Positions 32,153 to 43,790 of a DNA stretch of 64,000 nt are shown piece by piece. Under the pieces are notes generated by a model that was given only the letters and a program-made list of their open reading frames with translations, did not search any database and was not told the origin of the DNA. The stretch comes from Vesta saturnalis (lineage: Eukaryota > Arthropoda > Insecta > Coleoptera > Lampyridae): contig JARFJB010001278.1 in NCBI GenBank assembly GCA_036346205.1, positions 6,372,501 to 6,436,500 on the forward strand, read 5' to 3'. A program made the position numbers and the translations under genes. Numbering within the stretch: the first letter of the stretch is position 1; each line of letters opens with the position of its first letter.

Positions 32153-34674
32153 TGAGTGACAATAGGAAGAGGCTCAGTGATGCTGAATACAAAAAACTAA
32201 AACTTCAAGAACAAGAACGTGTTCTGAAACAAACGAAAAAACTTAATTTGTTTTTCAAAAAAACGAAGGGAAATATGAAAGTGCTAGTGCTGATGTTGTA
32301 GGGGACGACTATGCTTTCACTGGAACGAGTTGTTCTAAAACAGCTGTATTATGAGAACCTACTGAAATACAAGTAATTTCGCAAACATCAGTTAACTCGT
32401 TAGATAATGACCTAGTTTTCTGGATTTTAAACGATGGCACTAGAGACCTAATAGGAAAAAAATGACTTTGATCAAAACATAGATTTGGATTTCACTAACA
32501 GGTTAAGAGAGTATAAAGATCAAAAGAGATATTTGACTAAATCTCTCTTTAAACGAAAGTTAAAAAACATAGAAGTTCATGAAAGGAAATGGATGATTTT
32601 CTCCAAAAGTAAAGGATTAGTTTTTTTTGGACCTTGTTTATCGTTTATCAGCAAAGAACGATTACGACAAAGACTAGAAAAATGGAGAATGTCGTGTATG
32701 TCACCATAAAAATTCGCCAATACACAAATCTGCAATAATTACTCTAAAATCAAGATGAATTTTTCTTAACCGTGTTGACAGTATGCTTACTCTACAACTA
32801 GACAAAGAAACACACTATTGGAGAAATATTTTAACAAGAACTATAGCGGCTGTTAAGGACCTGACATCAAGAGGCCTCGCTTTGAGGGGTGACAACGAGG
32901 TATTTGGTTCTAAGAGGAACGGAATTTTTTTAATGGCTTTAGAGCTGATATCCGAGTTTGATTCATGTTTAACAAGTCACATCGAAAAGTCGGTACTTGT
33001 GGTAGTGGCAATACAAATAATCTCTTTTCCAACACTTGCGATGAGATAATTGAGTTAATGACACAAAATGTTAGTCAAGTAATTTGTGAAGAGTTAAAAC
33101 AATCAAAATACTTTGCTCTTATCACAGACTCGACCCCAGAAAAGTTACATGTAGACCCGTTAGTCCTTGCTGTTAGATATGTTTAAAGTGTGAAATATTT
33201 CTTACTTTCATTCCATCAACAGGTCATACATCAGAAGGAATGTTTAAGTGTGTTATGAATAAGCTAGCAAATGTAAAAATAAGCATTGGTGATTGCAGAG
33301 GACAATCGTACTATAACGCTTCAAGTATGACCGGTGTTTACAATGATCTGCAATCAAAATAATGGAAAAAGCTCCTTTAGCTTTATTCATGTCATATGCG
33401 GAAGATACCCTAAACCTTGTTGGATCGTCTGCTGCAGAATGTGCTCTACAAAGCTATGGGAATGCTTAACAAGCGTTATGTATAAATGTTATAAGAAGAA
33501 ATCAAAAAAGTGTGGGCTACTCGTTGGTCAGCTAGATATGGTGCGTGCCAAAGTATACGAGAGTCTTGGGAAGAAGTACATATTGCTTTAACCGAAACTT
33601 CCAATGACAACAGAAAAAGCAACGACTAGATGTGAATTCAGAGAAATTCTTCGAAGATTAGAACGGTGTGAAACCGCGTTTATAATATGTTTCTGGAGCA
33701 CCGTACTTAATAGAATCCATAAAGTTAGCAAAGCCATGCAAAGTGAAACTGTAGATGTCTTGTTGGTGAGAGATTTATATGGTTCTCTTGAAGAATATTT
33801 CATGGAACAGAAAAAATATTTTGATTACTTTGAGAAATTGGCTATGGATATAACCAAAACTACACCTTCATCCTATGAAAAAGACAACAAAAGACCACCA
33901 AAAAGAAAAGTTTGGCCTGACGAAGACTGAAGTGGTAAAGTAAACTTTACTGGCGGGGAAGACCTTAAAATAAACACGTTCTTACCAATTATAGACTCTT
34001 TTGTTTGTGAATTTAAGAAAAGACAAATGGCCTATAACGTGTTTCAAGACATATTTTACTTCTTAACTCAGTTGTGTTTTGACAAGACTGACCAGAGAGA
34101 CATAGAAGAAGAATTGAGAAAGAAGGCGATCAATCTTTTCCACTTGTAAACAAATGATTTGGATTCTGAAGAGTTAATCCGCTTCCAAAAGCGTTGTGCT
34201 GTGGGGATCGTTCAACCACTTGAAAAATTGTTGGAAGGAATTTTGAAATTTCTGAGATTTAATTTCCTAGAAGATGTGTACCCAATTTGGACATCGCCTT
34301 AAGGGTGTTTGTGCATACCTGCTGCGAATTGCGCCAGAGAACGTAGTTTTTCCTGCCTTGTAAAAGTTAAGAACTATCTACGAAATAGTATTTCTGAACG
34401 AAGGTTAAACTTACTTTCTTTACTGTGTATTGAGGCAAATACAACAAAAACACTTGCATATGAGGACATTATTAACGAGTTTGCCATTAAGAAATCTCGC
34501 AAGACAACAAGTGGGGAAAGTTCAACTTTTCTCACAATTGTGGAAGTTTGTGGCACGAGCCTGAAGAGCAAGTGCCGCAAACACACGAGTGAGAAACGCA
34601 CTTTCTCCACATGTTGGACACTATACTTTTCCTACAACTGCACAAATTTAAAGAACACAAATAATGTAACTTAA
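32153..34674 (+). pseudogene. hAT transposase pseudogene (ZMYM1/DUF4371-like)
   Basis: From ATG 32153 the relic begins MSDNRKRLSDAEYKKLKLQE, a typical start of this family. It continues with DLTSRGLALRGDNEVFGSKR (32858-32920), LELISEFDSCLTSHIEK, and IICEELKQSKYFALITDST with PEKLHVDPL (33085-33170). The last holds the first catalytic Asp. After several broken pieces (FKCVMNKLANVKISIGDCRG, 33240-33300) it ends with the hAT dimerisation region CIPAANCARERSFSCLVKVK and YLRNSISERRLNLLSLLCIE (34309-34440). The gene had the right overall size for a hAT transposase (about 700-800 codons) but carries many stops and frameshifts. Its product would have cut and joined transposon ends with 8-bp target duplications. 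Ends not identified. Confidence 0.8.
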
Positions 34675-35226
34675 TATTTATTTTTATGGTTAACAAAACT
34701 AAAACAACATTAAAGTATCCTACCTCTTAACAGTTAAATCATTTATTTAAAATTATAGTTAATAGTAAAATTCGTACTATTTTGTATGGTCAAACCCTGG
34801 AAGTCATTTCTTTTTAGTAAATTTTCTGTTATATTAATTGTAGAAGTTGAGGGTTGATCATTCATTCATATTTGGTGCATTTTCTGTCTCCATTTCAGTG
34901 AAGAGTTCGAGTGATTTTTCAATAGAGTTGACAATTTTATTAGCAAAGTCAATTTAATTTTTAATAGATTTCCAGACGTATCCTTCTGCCACGGTACTGG
35001 ATTGCCTCCATGGCGCTTTAAGGTTAATACGTCCTATCCTGCATTTACTAAAATTGTTGCCGAAAAACGTCTGAAGCAGTAACCTGTATATAGATGGGGA
35101 TTTTCCAATTTTAAAAAAATTGCAATTTTCTTAGCCGTACTACCAAATTTGCTAATGCCGACTACCTGTCTAGTACATTTTCAGTGCCGGTAATTTAAAA
35201 AGAAACGCAAATCAATCGATGACTCA

Positions 35227-35227
<1 letters not shown>
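34675..35227. other. AT-rich unassigned DNA
   Basis: No gene or clear repeat seen. Confidence 0.5.

Positions 35228-35281
<54 letters not shown>
35228..35281. repeat. (TC)n-(TA)n microsatellite
   Basis: Nine TC units run directly into about 18 TA units. Confidence 0.97.
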
Positions 35282-35285
<4 letters not shown>

Positions 35286-35401
35286 AATGTAGAAAATTTT
35301 AGATATGCTACTTAATAAGCACATTAGATCTCAAGCGCAGCGCGTAGTTATGAACGTGCTTAATTATTTTATAAATTTATAAATACAGTTAGTGCTGTAA
35401 A

Positions 35402-36470
35402 AAAAGGGTTACAGAAGCCCAAAAAGTAAATAAACCTGAACAGTCACCAGCTAAGCGGAGAAAACGTGTTAAATCAAACTCCACCGTAGTTGATTACTAT
35501 GTGAAAGATTCGTTTGTCAGAGAAAAATTTATGAAATGCATTCAAAATGTAAATACAAACATGGACGACATGTCTAGTACTATACCTGTTTTTGTAGGTA
35601 TACATGCTACGCTGGCATCGTTACAAAAATAATTAAGGAATAGTCAAGTTTTTGATTTCGGTAAATCATATTTAAGACGACGCTTACATTCCATTGGCTA
35701 TTCATCTAAAGTAGGTGATGGTAGGAAAGGTTTACTGGAACAATCACATATTGCTGCCAATCGTGTACGATTCTTAAGAGAATATCATAAAGATAAAGAA
35801 GAAAAATTATACAATCCTGTATTCTTAGATAAAACTTGGATTTTCAGGCGAGGATCGCACAAAAGAAGCTATCATGATAAATCTAAGGAAAGCGTGAAGA
35901 AGAAGCCAATGTATGAAAAAAAAAGGTTTGTTGTAATTTAGTTATTACAGTATAATTCCTAATAAAATAGCTGTATTTTTTAGATGTATAGTTGTTCATG
36001 CAGGTTACGAAGATGGATCTATTTCCGATGCTTCACTTTTGTTTTCTACAAACTAACTTAAAAGAACCATTTTTAATTGTACTGGACAATGCTAGTTATT
36101 ATTCCAAACTTCTAGAAGAAATTCCAAATAATTGATCAAGAAGGAAAAAATATGTAATTTTCTATTAAAGCACAACATAGCTTATGAACCTAGCATGTTT
36201 AAAAATGAATTACTGCAATTAGTTGCAGATAATGCGAAACCAAAGATGTACGAAATAGATGAAATAGTACACAAGTGTGGATACAGAGCGTTACGGTTAC
36301 CACCATATCACTGTCAATTGAATCCAGTTGAACTGTGGGCAAACTGCAAAGAACACTACAACAAAAATACAGGAAGACATAATTCCAAATTTAACGATGA
36401 CCATGTAAAAGAAATATGGATGAAATGCTTGCAATGAATCGATGGGACATATTAGCAGAAATGCATTAAA
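35402..36470 (+). pseudogene. IS630/Tc1-type (DDE_3-like) transposase pseudogene
   Basis: The relic starts with a basic segment (SPAKRRKRVKSNSTVVDYYV). Then come a DNA-binding region (SYLRRRLHSIGYSSKVGDGR), AANRVRFLREYHKDK and the first catalytic region PVFLDKTWIFRRGSHKRSYH (about 35818-35880). A short intron with a TTTTTTAG acceptor ends near 35982, followed by IVVHAGYEDGSI. The second catalytic region LIVLDNASYYSKLLEEIPN lies at about 36075-36135. The last part, RLPPYHCQLNPVELWANCKE (36293-36352), holds the third catalytic acid (the Glu in NPVE). Catalytic Asp and Glu positions look kept, although LDETW has become LDKTW; stops and frameshifts inactivate it. No inverted ends found. Confidence 0.75.
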
Positions 36471-36479
36471 AATGCCGAA

Positions 36480-37077
36480 ATATTTATGTTAGAGTAGTGA
36501 GAAATTGGAAAACATTTTGAGGTTGTGCAACCATTAATAAATCTGTTAACTATTCCACTTCTGAGTGTTCCACTAATAGTGAATAATTTTTTTTTAATTT
36601 AAACGTTTTAATTCTAATGTAATATAAATATTCTAATTTTTACATAACATATTGATAACTCAGCAATAGGTGGACTGAATACATGTACTGATTTACGTAA
36701 ATTGCTTTTCATTTAACTTGGAGCAACGTGAAATCTATCTAAACTATGTGCTAAATTAAAATATTAAACACCTATAATGTCGTTATTTTTCGTTTTTCGT
36801 ATAACATACAAATGGAAATAAATAATTAGTTTTCTCGTTTGATTTATATGATATCGGAGTGCTGAATTCAAATCTTAACCGCCCAACTAGTATAGTATAA
36901 GTTTTAAATGCAACATAACGAGCATCGTGTCTATACAATATTGCAATTAGATAAACAAGGATACAACACAACGGCGCCGTGCGCTGTGCACCCTGCTGTT
37001 ACGCCGGCGCCGACACATTCACAGTAGCACCACACCACCGGCTACGATTAGTTTATTCCTAACTACGTACGAAGTAA
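36480..37077. other. Unassigned spacer with a GC-rich patch
   Basis: Mostly AT-rich. The last 120 bp (36970-37060) are GC-rich with GGCGCCGTGCGC and GCCGGCGCC, which are inverse-related, directly upstream of the large transposon gene. This could be its promoter or terminal region. Confidence 0.4.
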
Positions 37078-39040
37078 TTGCTTGCAATGTCCCGCGAGTG
37101 CGTTTTATGTGATACGCCATTGTATGACGGTTCAAAGACGAGTGTTGTGACAGAAAAACAGTTGGCGTCGTTTTCCGAAGCCAGTATGAAAAGAGATGAC
37201 GGTAAAGTAGTTATATTTAAAAGGACCACATCCCTTGAAGTTCATGAGAAATGTCGAAAACACCATGTAACACAAAGCAGTATTGATTCATATGTTAGGA
37301 GGGTACAGAATGATGCAGCCAAATCTAAATTACGTTCATCAAATGAACCAAATTTTGTTTTTAAAAATCACTGCTTTTGGTGTGCTGAACAAATACTCCC
37401 TAACTATGCAGAAAAGCAGAGAAAAACTCGACCCAGCAAGCGCGATCCTGTACACATTGTGACGAAGATAGACGTGAAGGACAAAGTTTTGCGACTTTTA
37501 GAAAACCGCAATGATGAGTTAGCACAATCAATACGACAACGATTACTAGTGGTGAATGATTTAGTCGCTGCCGATGGCCAATATCATCTATCGTGTTTTA
37601 AAAAGCTATACCATCCTCCAATAAAAAGTGAAACCAAGGGGAGACCCGCAGAACATGTAGATATTGCTATGCAACCGATTTACACTTTTCTGGAGAATAG
37701 CGATGAAGGGTGCCAGTTTTCAATGGAGAAGTTGCTTGATAAAATTGAATGTGACCCTAAACCCCATTCTAAGACTGTAAAATCACATCTGCTTGCTAAG
37801 TATGACAATGATGTTCTTGTTTCAGCAAATACCCCTTTTGCCGTATGCTTTAAGAATACAGGATATAAGATAGTTACCGATTCCTGGTATCAACAGAAGA
37901 GTTTAAACGAAAAATAAGAAAGACTTCGTATTGTTCGAACAGCAGCTGCCATTATTGTAGAGGATATTCATAGCCAAGTTTATGACAACTATCAATACCC
38001 CTTACCAGATAATTTTATGGAAGGGGTGGCAGATCTCGTCCCTGAGACACTTAGGGTTCTTACAGGTACTATAGCGCTCGATGAAAAACGTGGCGATAAA
38101 GAAAAGTGGAAGAGCAAATCGACGGCTATTGCGCATAACTTGATTAGTGTGGTGAGGCCATCGTCATTTGAATCACCACTACAAGTTGGTCTGGCTGTAT
38201 TTGTATATAAAAAGTATGGCTCGCGCAGGTTAGTCGATGTGCTGTCAAATTTGAGATTCTGTTCGCCATACACGGAAGCAACACATCTCGAAATATCATC
38301 AATAATGCGTCCCTCAATTGAACTTAACAATAAAGCAGTGGTCCCTGGTAGGCCCATCGCTCATGTGCAAGAACGACTTACAGGTGATAAGGTAACAAGT
38401 GTTGGAGTGGTTGAACTGAAATCATTTGAACGGACTAACAGTGCTGGATTAACAGCAATCAAAATCAAGGACATAACTGAACTATTTCCACAAAGTACGA
38501 TTGTTATGCCTCTACTGTCTCACTTGGTGTGGCTTTATTGCAAGCATATGGAGTTTCCAGGCGTTGGTGGATGGAACGGTTTTATGGAAGAAGTGAAGAA
38601 ATACTTGCCATACGAGACCACACGAATAACCAGCCAACCGTTCATCAACGCTCGTCCCAGCAATTATGATACGATCTATACAGCATTGTTAAATGGTGTA
38701 GAAAAGACCAGATCGTTGGGTCAGATAACAACATTCATTACAATTGATCAACCACTTTATCCTAAAGACCGAGAAATAATTGCATGTCGTGTGGGAGACG
38801 CTCAATTGTCCAATATAATAGTACGACTTGGGGCTTCCATTTACTTATGTCCTTTATGGGGACTGTGGGATTTATAATGAATGGGAGTGGCCTAACAGAA
38901 CTATTTAACACAATTTATGCTGTGAACAGCACAGACAAAATCATGAGGGGACACGCTTATGCAAGAGCAGTCAGAGCTCACATTTTAGCTCACACAGTTT
39001 TAACTAAACTGATTTTAGAATCTATAACCTCCACCTCGAT

Positions 39041-39275
39041 GAGACCTCTTAGAGCTTCCTAGAGTGAGCGAAAAAGAATGTCTTATTGAACTGTAACAAC
39101 AGTTTGAAGCTGAGTAGCAACGATTGGCACAGCTTGGGCCCATATAGAGGAGATAATTTACGGTTGAAACCTCTCAGAGCTTCTTACAGTGAGCGAAAAG
39201 GAATGTCTTATTGAACTGCAACAACAGTTTGAAGCTGAGTTGCAACGATTGGCACAGCTTGGACCCACAGCCCAA
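39041..39275 (+). repeat. Internal tandem duplication of about 130 bp
   Basis: CCTCTTAGAGCTTCCTAGAG, GTCTTATTGAACTGTAACAA and GATTGGCACAGCTTGGGCCC (39045-39143) recur with a few changes at 39173-39270. The first copy has two C-to-T stop changes (CAA to TAA, TTG to TAG) that the second lacks. The second copy is the one that continues the protein. Confidence 0.9.
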
Positions 39276-40172
39276 TTATGGTTGCAATATTTGGAAGTGG
39301 TCACGATGATAATGAAGTTTATTCAATCTGAAAGAATGGGTAACTGGGACCTCCACCTGGAAACTATAAACAATATGATTTCATATTTCCACGCAAGTGG
39401 ACATTACTTATATGCTAAGTGCGCCCACTTGTACCTGCAGGATATGACGGATTTGGAAAACCTAATGCCAACGGAAGAGTTTGCGGTATTCACAGCGCAA
39501 GGGGGATTCACTATTCGCCGAACTGGGAAGTTTCGGAGTGGTCCATGGGGTGACGTGTCCATTGAATAATTTTTAATGAGGCAAATGAAAACAGATGGAG
39601 GGCTAACACAACACCGTGGAGTAAGTTATGCTATTTTATCAAGATGGACACTAGGAATGGCAGCTCAACAAGAAATTTGCTAAACTTTCGAAATCTTCTG
39701 TGGTATTACGTTTGCCACATCGGAGCAGCATGTTGATAGTAGAGACTCCCGAATTAAGCGAGACAATCAAGATATGAAGATAATGTTGGAATGGTTTCGA
39801 CAGCACTTACCCCTTTCGGATAGACCAGATCTGATGTGAATAAGTAATGGGATGATTGCAAACGAAATATCAACTACCATTTGTCCAAGGAAATTGGAGT
39901 TACAAAAGTTAAGGCTATAGTTGGAAAAGATTTCGGAACCGTTAAATTCAAAAGGGCTGACAGTGTGCTGCCCCTTGCCACAGTGAACAGTGCACTAATT
40001 ATTGATAAGCAACCTGTTCCCATCAACCCAACTACACTGTTCCAGAGGAGTACCATCGCGAAACAGTCAGATGAAGAATTGGAGGAGTATTTGTCCATAC
40101 CCAATGGCACTGTTCGACGAGTGTGGTATGAGAAAGGGTGTCAAATCGACTTTATACAAATCATTTAAAACT

Positions 40173-41396
40173 ATGCCAGACACTCAAACTCTTCCAAGTA
40201 ATACAGTATATGTCATTGACGGAGGTTTCTTGCTACACAGAGTTGCATGGACGCGTGGACACTCATTCGCTCAGATCTGCAATAGATACATTGAATATGT
40301 ACGTTCAAAATACAAGTTAACTGCTGTGGTTGTTTTTTACGGATATGGCGAGAATAATCAAAGCACTAAGTATATGGAGCGAATGAGAAGAACGAGCAAG
40401 AAGCACTCTGTAGAACTAATATTTCATGATTCTGTGGTGCCCACGGTCTCACAGGAAAACTTTCTTGCAAACTCCAAGAACAAAAGTCTCCTGATATCGA
40501 GCTTGATTAAAAAATTTAAAGAGGCTAATATCGCAACAAAGGGGCTGTGGAAGACGCTGACAGGTTCATTGTGTCAACTGCTTATTTCTTTGCATCACAC
40601 CACGAAAGTGTCGCAGTAGTTGGTGAAGATATTGACCTTCTAGTTATAGTAATTGGAATAAGTATGCCAGCCAATGTGTACGTTATGAAGCCAGGGAAAG
40701 GGAAAGCTCCGCCATCATTTTTCCATCCATGATCCACCATTGATGAGCACATGGCTGAACATATGTTGTTTTTACACGCAGTAAGTGGCTGTGACTCAAC
40801 ATCAGCACTATACAAACACGGCAAAGTTAAATGTCTCAAAGCGCTAGGACAAAATCCTGACCTCATGAAATTCAGGGCCCTCAACAGTGATGAAGAGACA
40901 CTATTTGAAGTAGGAGAAAAGTTTTTGGTTGCCCTATATGGAAGTGATCACTATGATACATCACTGAATAAGCTGAGGTACAAACAATACCTAAGGTCCT
41001 CTTACAAAATCACCTCTAACCTCGCGGCAATTCGTCCAACGGCTGCTGCTGGAAAGCAACACTTGCTGCGTGTGTTTTACCAGGTTCAGTTGTGGCTGGG
41101 GAATAATCAACTTGATGTCAAACAGTGGGGATGGAAATTTTCAAGAAACCACTTGATCCCAGTTACAAAACTTCTGCCAACAGCACCTGATACAGTTTTA
41201 AGAAAACTTGCATGCCAATGCAAAAATAATTGTATGGGAAACTGTAGCAGATCTCTTTTACACAAGCAGTTGTGCTAAGTGTGAAGGCAAATGCACCAAA
41301 ACAGACTTCGTTGATTTTGAAGAGCTGGATGATGAATATACTGACATTTCTCAAACAGACGCAGTAAAGTACAGCATCAGCACAGTGAAAACTAAA
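40173..41396 (+). pseudogene. XPG/FEN1-like nuclease region of the Academ-like gene
   Basis: XPG/FEN1-type nucleases cut branched DNA with a cluster of acidic residues. Visible motifs: VIDGGFLLHRVAW (about 40210-40250, the N-terminal Asp); VVFYGYGENNQSTKYMERMR (about 40330-40390), where the usual VVFDGY Asp has become Tyr; VEDADRFIVSTA (about 40547-40582, acidic pair E.AD); VGEDIDLLVI (about 40618-40650); and LHAVSGCDSTSALYKHGK (about 40770-40828), equivalent to the GCDY helix-turn-helix start of FEN1. A cysteine-rich tail follows, LACQCKNNCMGNCSR and CAKCEGKC (41204-41300). A frameshift splits it near 40560. The loss of one metal-binding Asp and the shift argue against activity. Confidence 0.68.
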
Positions 41397-41478
41397 GGTA
41401 AGACTACATTCAAGTATTAGAATATGTAGTTCACCGACCATTTGCTATCACCTCAAGAGTGAACAATTTTTCTCTAGG

Positions 41479-41920
41479 TTCCAGAGATTCTCAGTTTGGA
41501 CCTTCCAACGGGCAATCACAGCCTGGACCCTCGCAAACTGGATTTTCCAAAGAACTAATAAAAATAGACGGTATGTTCAGACAATACCTACCTATTATAC
41601 CTCTTTTCTCTTTTTGGCTACCTCTACCAATGTACTACTCTTGTCCTGGTTTTGGCTTTTTTTTTCAGATCCATAACCAAATGCAAATCCTTAGTCATGA
41701 CCATCCAACGTACTGACAAAATCACAACCTGGAAAATCCCATGTTGGGCTCCCCAGAAAACGAAGAAAGTTAAAAACAGACGGTATGTTAGTAGTCGCTA
41801 TCTACTGGTTTATTTTACTTTCTTTTGCTATCTGTTTTTTCTGATATACCAAGTATTTAAGACTTAATTGATCCCTTCTTCTCTTTGTTCTAGATTCAAA
41901 CCCGAAAGTAATGAAGAAAT
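41479..41920 (+). pseudogene. Possible 3' exons of the Academ-like gene
   Basis: Downstream of the cysteine-rich tail, three segments are framed by splice-like signals. TTTTCTCTAG precedes 41479, and the segment ends AAATAGACG|GTATGT (about 41571). TTTTTTTTCAG precedes about 41669, and that segment ends AACAGACG|GTATGT (about 41782). TTTGTTCTAG precedes about 41894, and TGA follows at about 41920. The open frame in the first encodes GSRDSQFGPSNGQSQPGPSQ, a low-complexity tail. The matching exon ends hint at duplication of one exon. Whether they belong to the transposon gene is inferred from position only. Confidence 0.35.
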
Positions 41921-42472
41921 GAATTGTATTAATGCATACGATTTGAATTTTTGCAAATTTTGACTTCCCTAGTAATACTTTTCTAAAACGTCAAATTTGA
42001 TTACTGTTAACCATTTTTAAAAACTCTTTCTCCCACTATAAACCTTATTCTATGACTCTTTCCATATATCGTTGCTTTTCCAAGCAGTGAGAATCAAAAC
42101 GGTTTTTTTTTTGTGAAATAGGAAAAAAATCTTAAAAATAAGTTGAATTTTCCAATTATTCCAAACCGTTTCCATGAACCCTGACTTATCAGTGTCGTGC
42201 GGATTAAAACCTGGGTACAGCAGTTCCAAGAATACATAAACTGGTAAGAAACGTCAATATGTATCTCCATATATTCATGTTATACGCAGAAAACGCAAAG
42301 TTAGCCTTATTTTTGTAAATTTGTTAAATTTTAAGGATGATACGTCATCCATACGATACGGCAAAATTGAAATTTGGATTCAGCACACCGAAAAACATAC
42401 AGAACCATTAAGAAACCGGACTCCGGAATTTTTTCTTGCCAAAACTACCATTTTACTGTACTAATTACACTG
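41921..42472. other. AT-rich unassigned DNA
   Basis: No coding region or clear end of the Academ-like element could be recognised. Confidence 0.45.
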
Positions 42473-43057
42473 TACCGGGTGAGTCATTAAGGGAGGACGC
42501 CGGCTATATCCCAGAAACCGCTTATATTACAACTTCAAAAAATTCTTGACTAAATGTAGCCAAGAGAAAATGCTGGAAATAATTTTAAAGTTTGTAAATA
42601 GACCGCTAGGTGGCGTAACTGCTGTAGTAAATTAAAAAATGTCTAATAAGTAACAGAAACTTAAGGAAAAGGTATATTGGAAATATCGTAGTTGTATTTT
42701 TGGGACAATTTCGCCCATTTTTGTATAAAAAGTGTTTCTCTAACTGCACAGGTTTTCCGTAGGGGAGCTGAGAAAGTTGTCAGACAAACACGTAATTATC
42801 TTCGGAACCAGTCATCGAATCTTAAAACTAATATTTCGTTGGAAAGGTCTTTTCTTGCGCTATTCGTTGATGTATTAAAAAGTTAGGTTTGATTAACGAA
42901 CAAAAAGCTAGAGGACGCTTTCCAAATATTGCTGAAATTTTAGCGATGTTCATCAAAATATTAAATAGAATGGTATGTTTTTATATTTAAGTCGAAATCT
43001 TTATTGGTTTCAATTTTATACCTACTTTAAGTTCAGATCCATGATAATGATTTTGTA

Positions 43058-43686
43058 GTGCCACGATCATCCAATAACACTACCAGACCAATAATGCATA
43101 ATGACGATTTATCCATAGTAACATTAATTTTATCAATGTCAGTGTCAAGGAAATATTATCCTGAAGGAGGTCGAATTATTGGTCCTTATATTTTTGACTC
43201 ACCACTTAATAGTGAAACGTACCTTAATTTCTTGCAGAACGATTTGCTGTTACTTTTAGAAGATGTGCCGTTGCTTACTAGACAGCGGATGTTTTTCCAA
43301 CATGACGGCTGTCCGGCATATTTTCAGTACGCGTGCGTCAATTTTTGAGTAACACTTTTCCTGATACATGGATAGGAAGAGGGAGCTTTTTCCATGGCCA
43401 GCCAGGTACCTACATTACCTTATTCATTCTTAACAGCTTAATAACGATTACCATTGTTACGTTCTAGGTCCTCCGATCTAACTTGTTTAGATTTTTATTT
43501 TGGGGAAGAATAAAGGACCTTGTTTTTACAACCAGGTCAACTACGCCAGAAAATATGGTCATCAGAATAAGAAATTCCATTCGCATCCTCTCCACAGCGG
43601 AGATAGAAACCGCTGTTTTGTCAACGCAACAGCGGTTGCAGCTGTGTATTGATAATTTTCGATGGTCCACCTGGTGTAATTATTAA
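43058..43686 (+). pseudogene. C-terminal half of Tc1/mariner-type transposase
   Basis: Two frames, 43058-43348 and 43483-43686, read GGRIIGPYIFDSPLNSETYL, FLQNDLLLLLEDVPLLTRQR and FFQHDGCPAYF (second catalytic Asp). After a frame change comes WIGRGSFFHGQ, then a short interruption, then LFWGRIKDLVF with STTPENMVIRIRNSIR and a terminal QLCIDNF. The order FLQN..LLEDVPL, QHDG.PAHF, WGR.KD is standard for this insect Tc1/mariner-type family. The DNA-binding N-terminus and the first catalytic Asp are absent, replaced by the long inverted arm, so the element cannot move itself. Confidence 0.78.
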
Positions 43687-43693
43687 CCAACGG

Positions 43694-43790
43694 TAATAAG
43701 CTAACCCCAGAAACTCGATGATAATAACTGTCAGTATTATCGAATTTCTGGGGTTAACTCGGGAAGGGTTAACCCGTGTTTATAAAAGCT
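43694..43790 (+). other. Stem-loop and TATA-like motif inside the element
   Basis: AACCCCAGAAACTCGATGAT pairs with ATTATCGAATTTCTGGGGTT around an ACTGTCAG loop (43703-43753). Directly after it GGGTTAACCCG (43766-43776) is a second small palindrome, followed by TATAAAAG (43781-43788). It may be transcript-end structure or a promoter; function unknown. Confidence 0.5.

Larger units (their letters stand above)
37078..41400 (+). pseudogene. Large Academ-like transposon gene, broken
   Basis: Successive frames form one long protein of roughly 1400 residues. Part 1 (37078-37917, then in frame past a TAA at 37915 to 38877) has two cysteine-rich segments: ECVLCDTPLYDG and CFWCAEQI. These are followed by VADGQYHLSCF-like text. 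Part 2 has RPSNYDTIYTALLNGVEKTR, TIDQPLYPKDREII, and, after a one-base shift near 38832, GFHLLMSFMGTVGFIMNGSG with HAYARAVRAH (38833-38990). Part 3 (39189-39570) has HLYLQDMTDLE. Part 4 (40170-41400) is an XPG/FEN1-like nuclease with a cysteine-rich end. Repeated copies of such proteins occur in many invertebrate genomes. The pairing of a large transposase-like region with an XPG-type nuclease recalls the Academ (AcademX) superfamily, from memory. Stops, frameshifts and a 130-bp internal duplication make it inactive. Confidence 0.6.
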
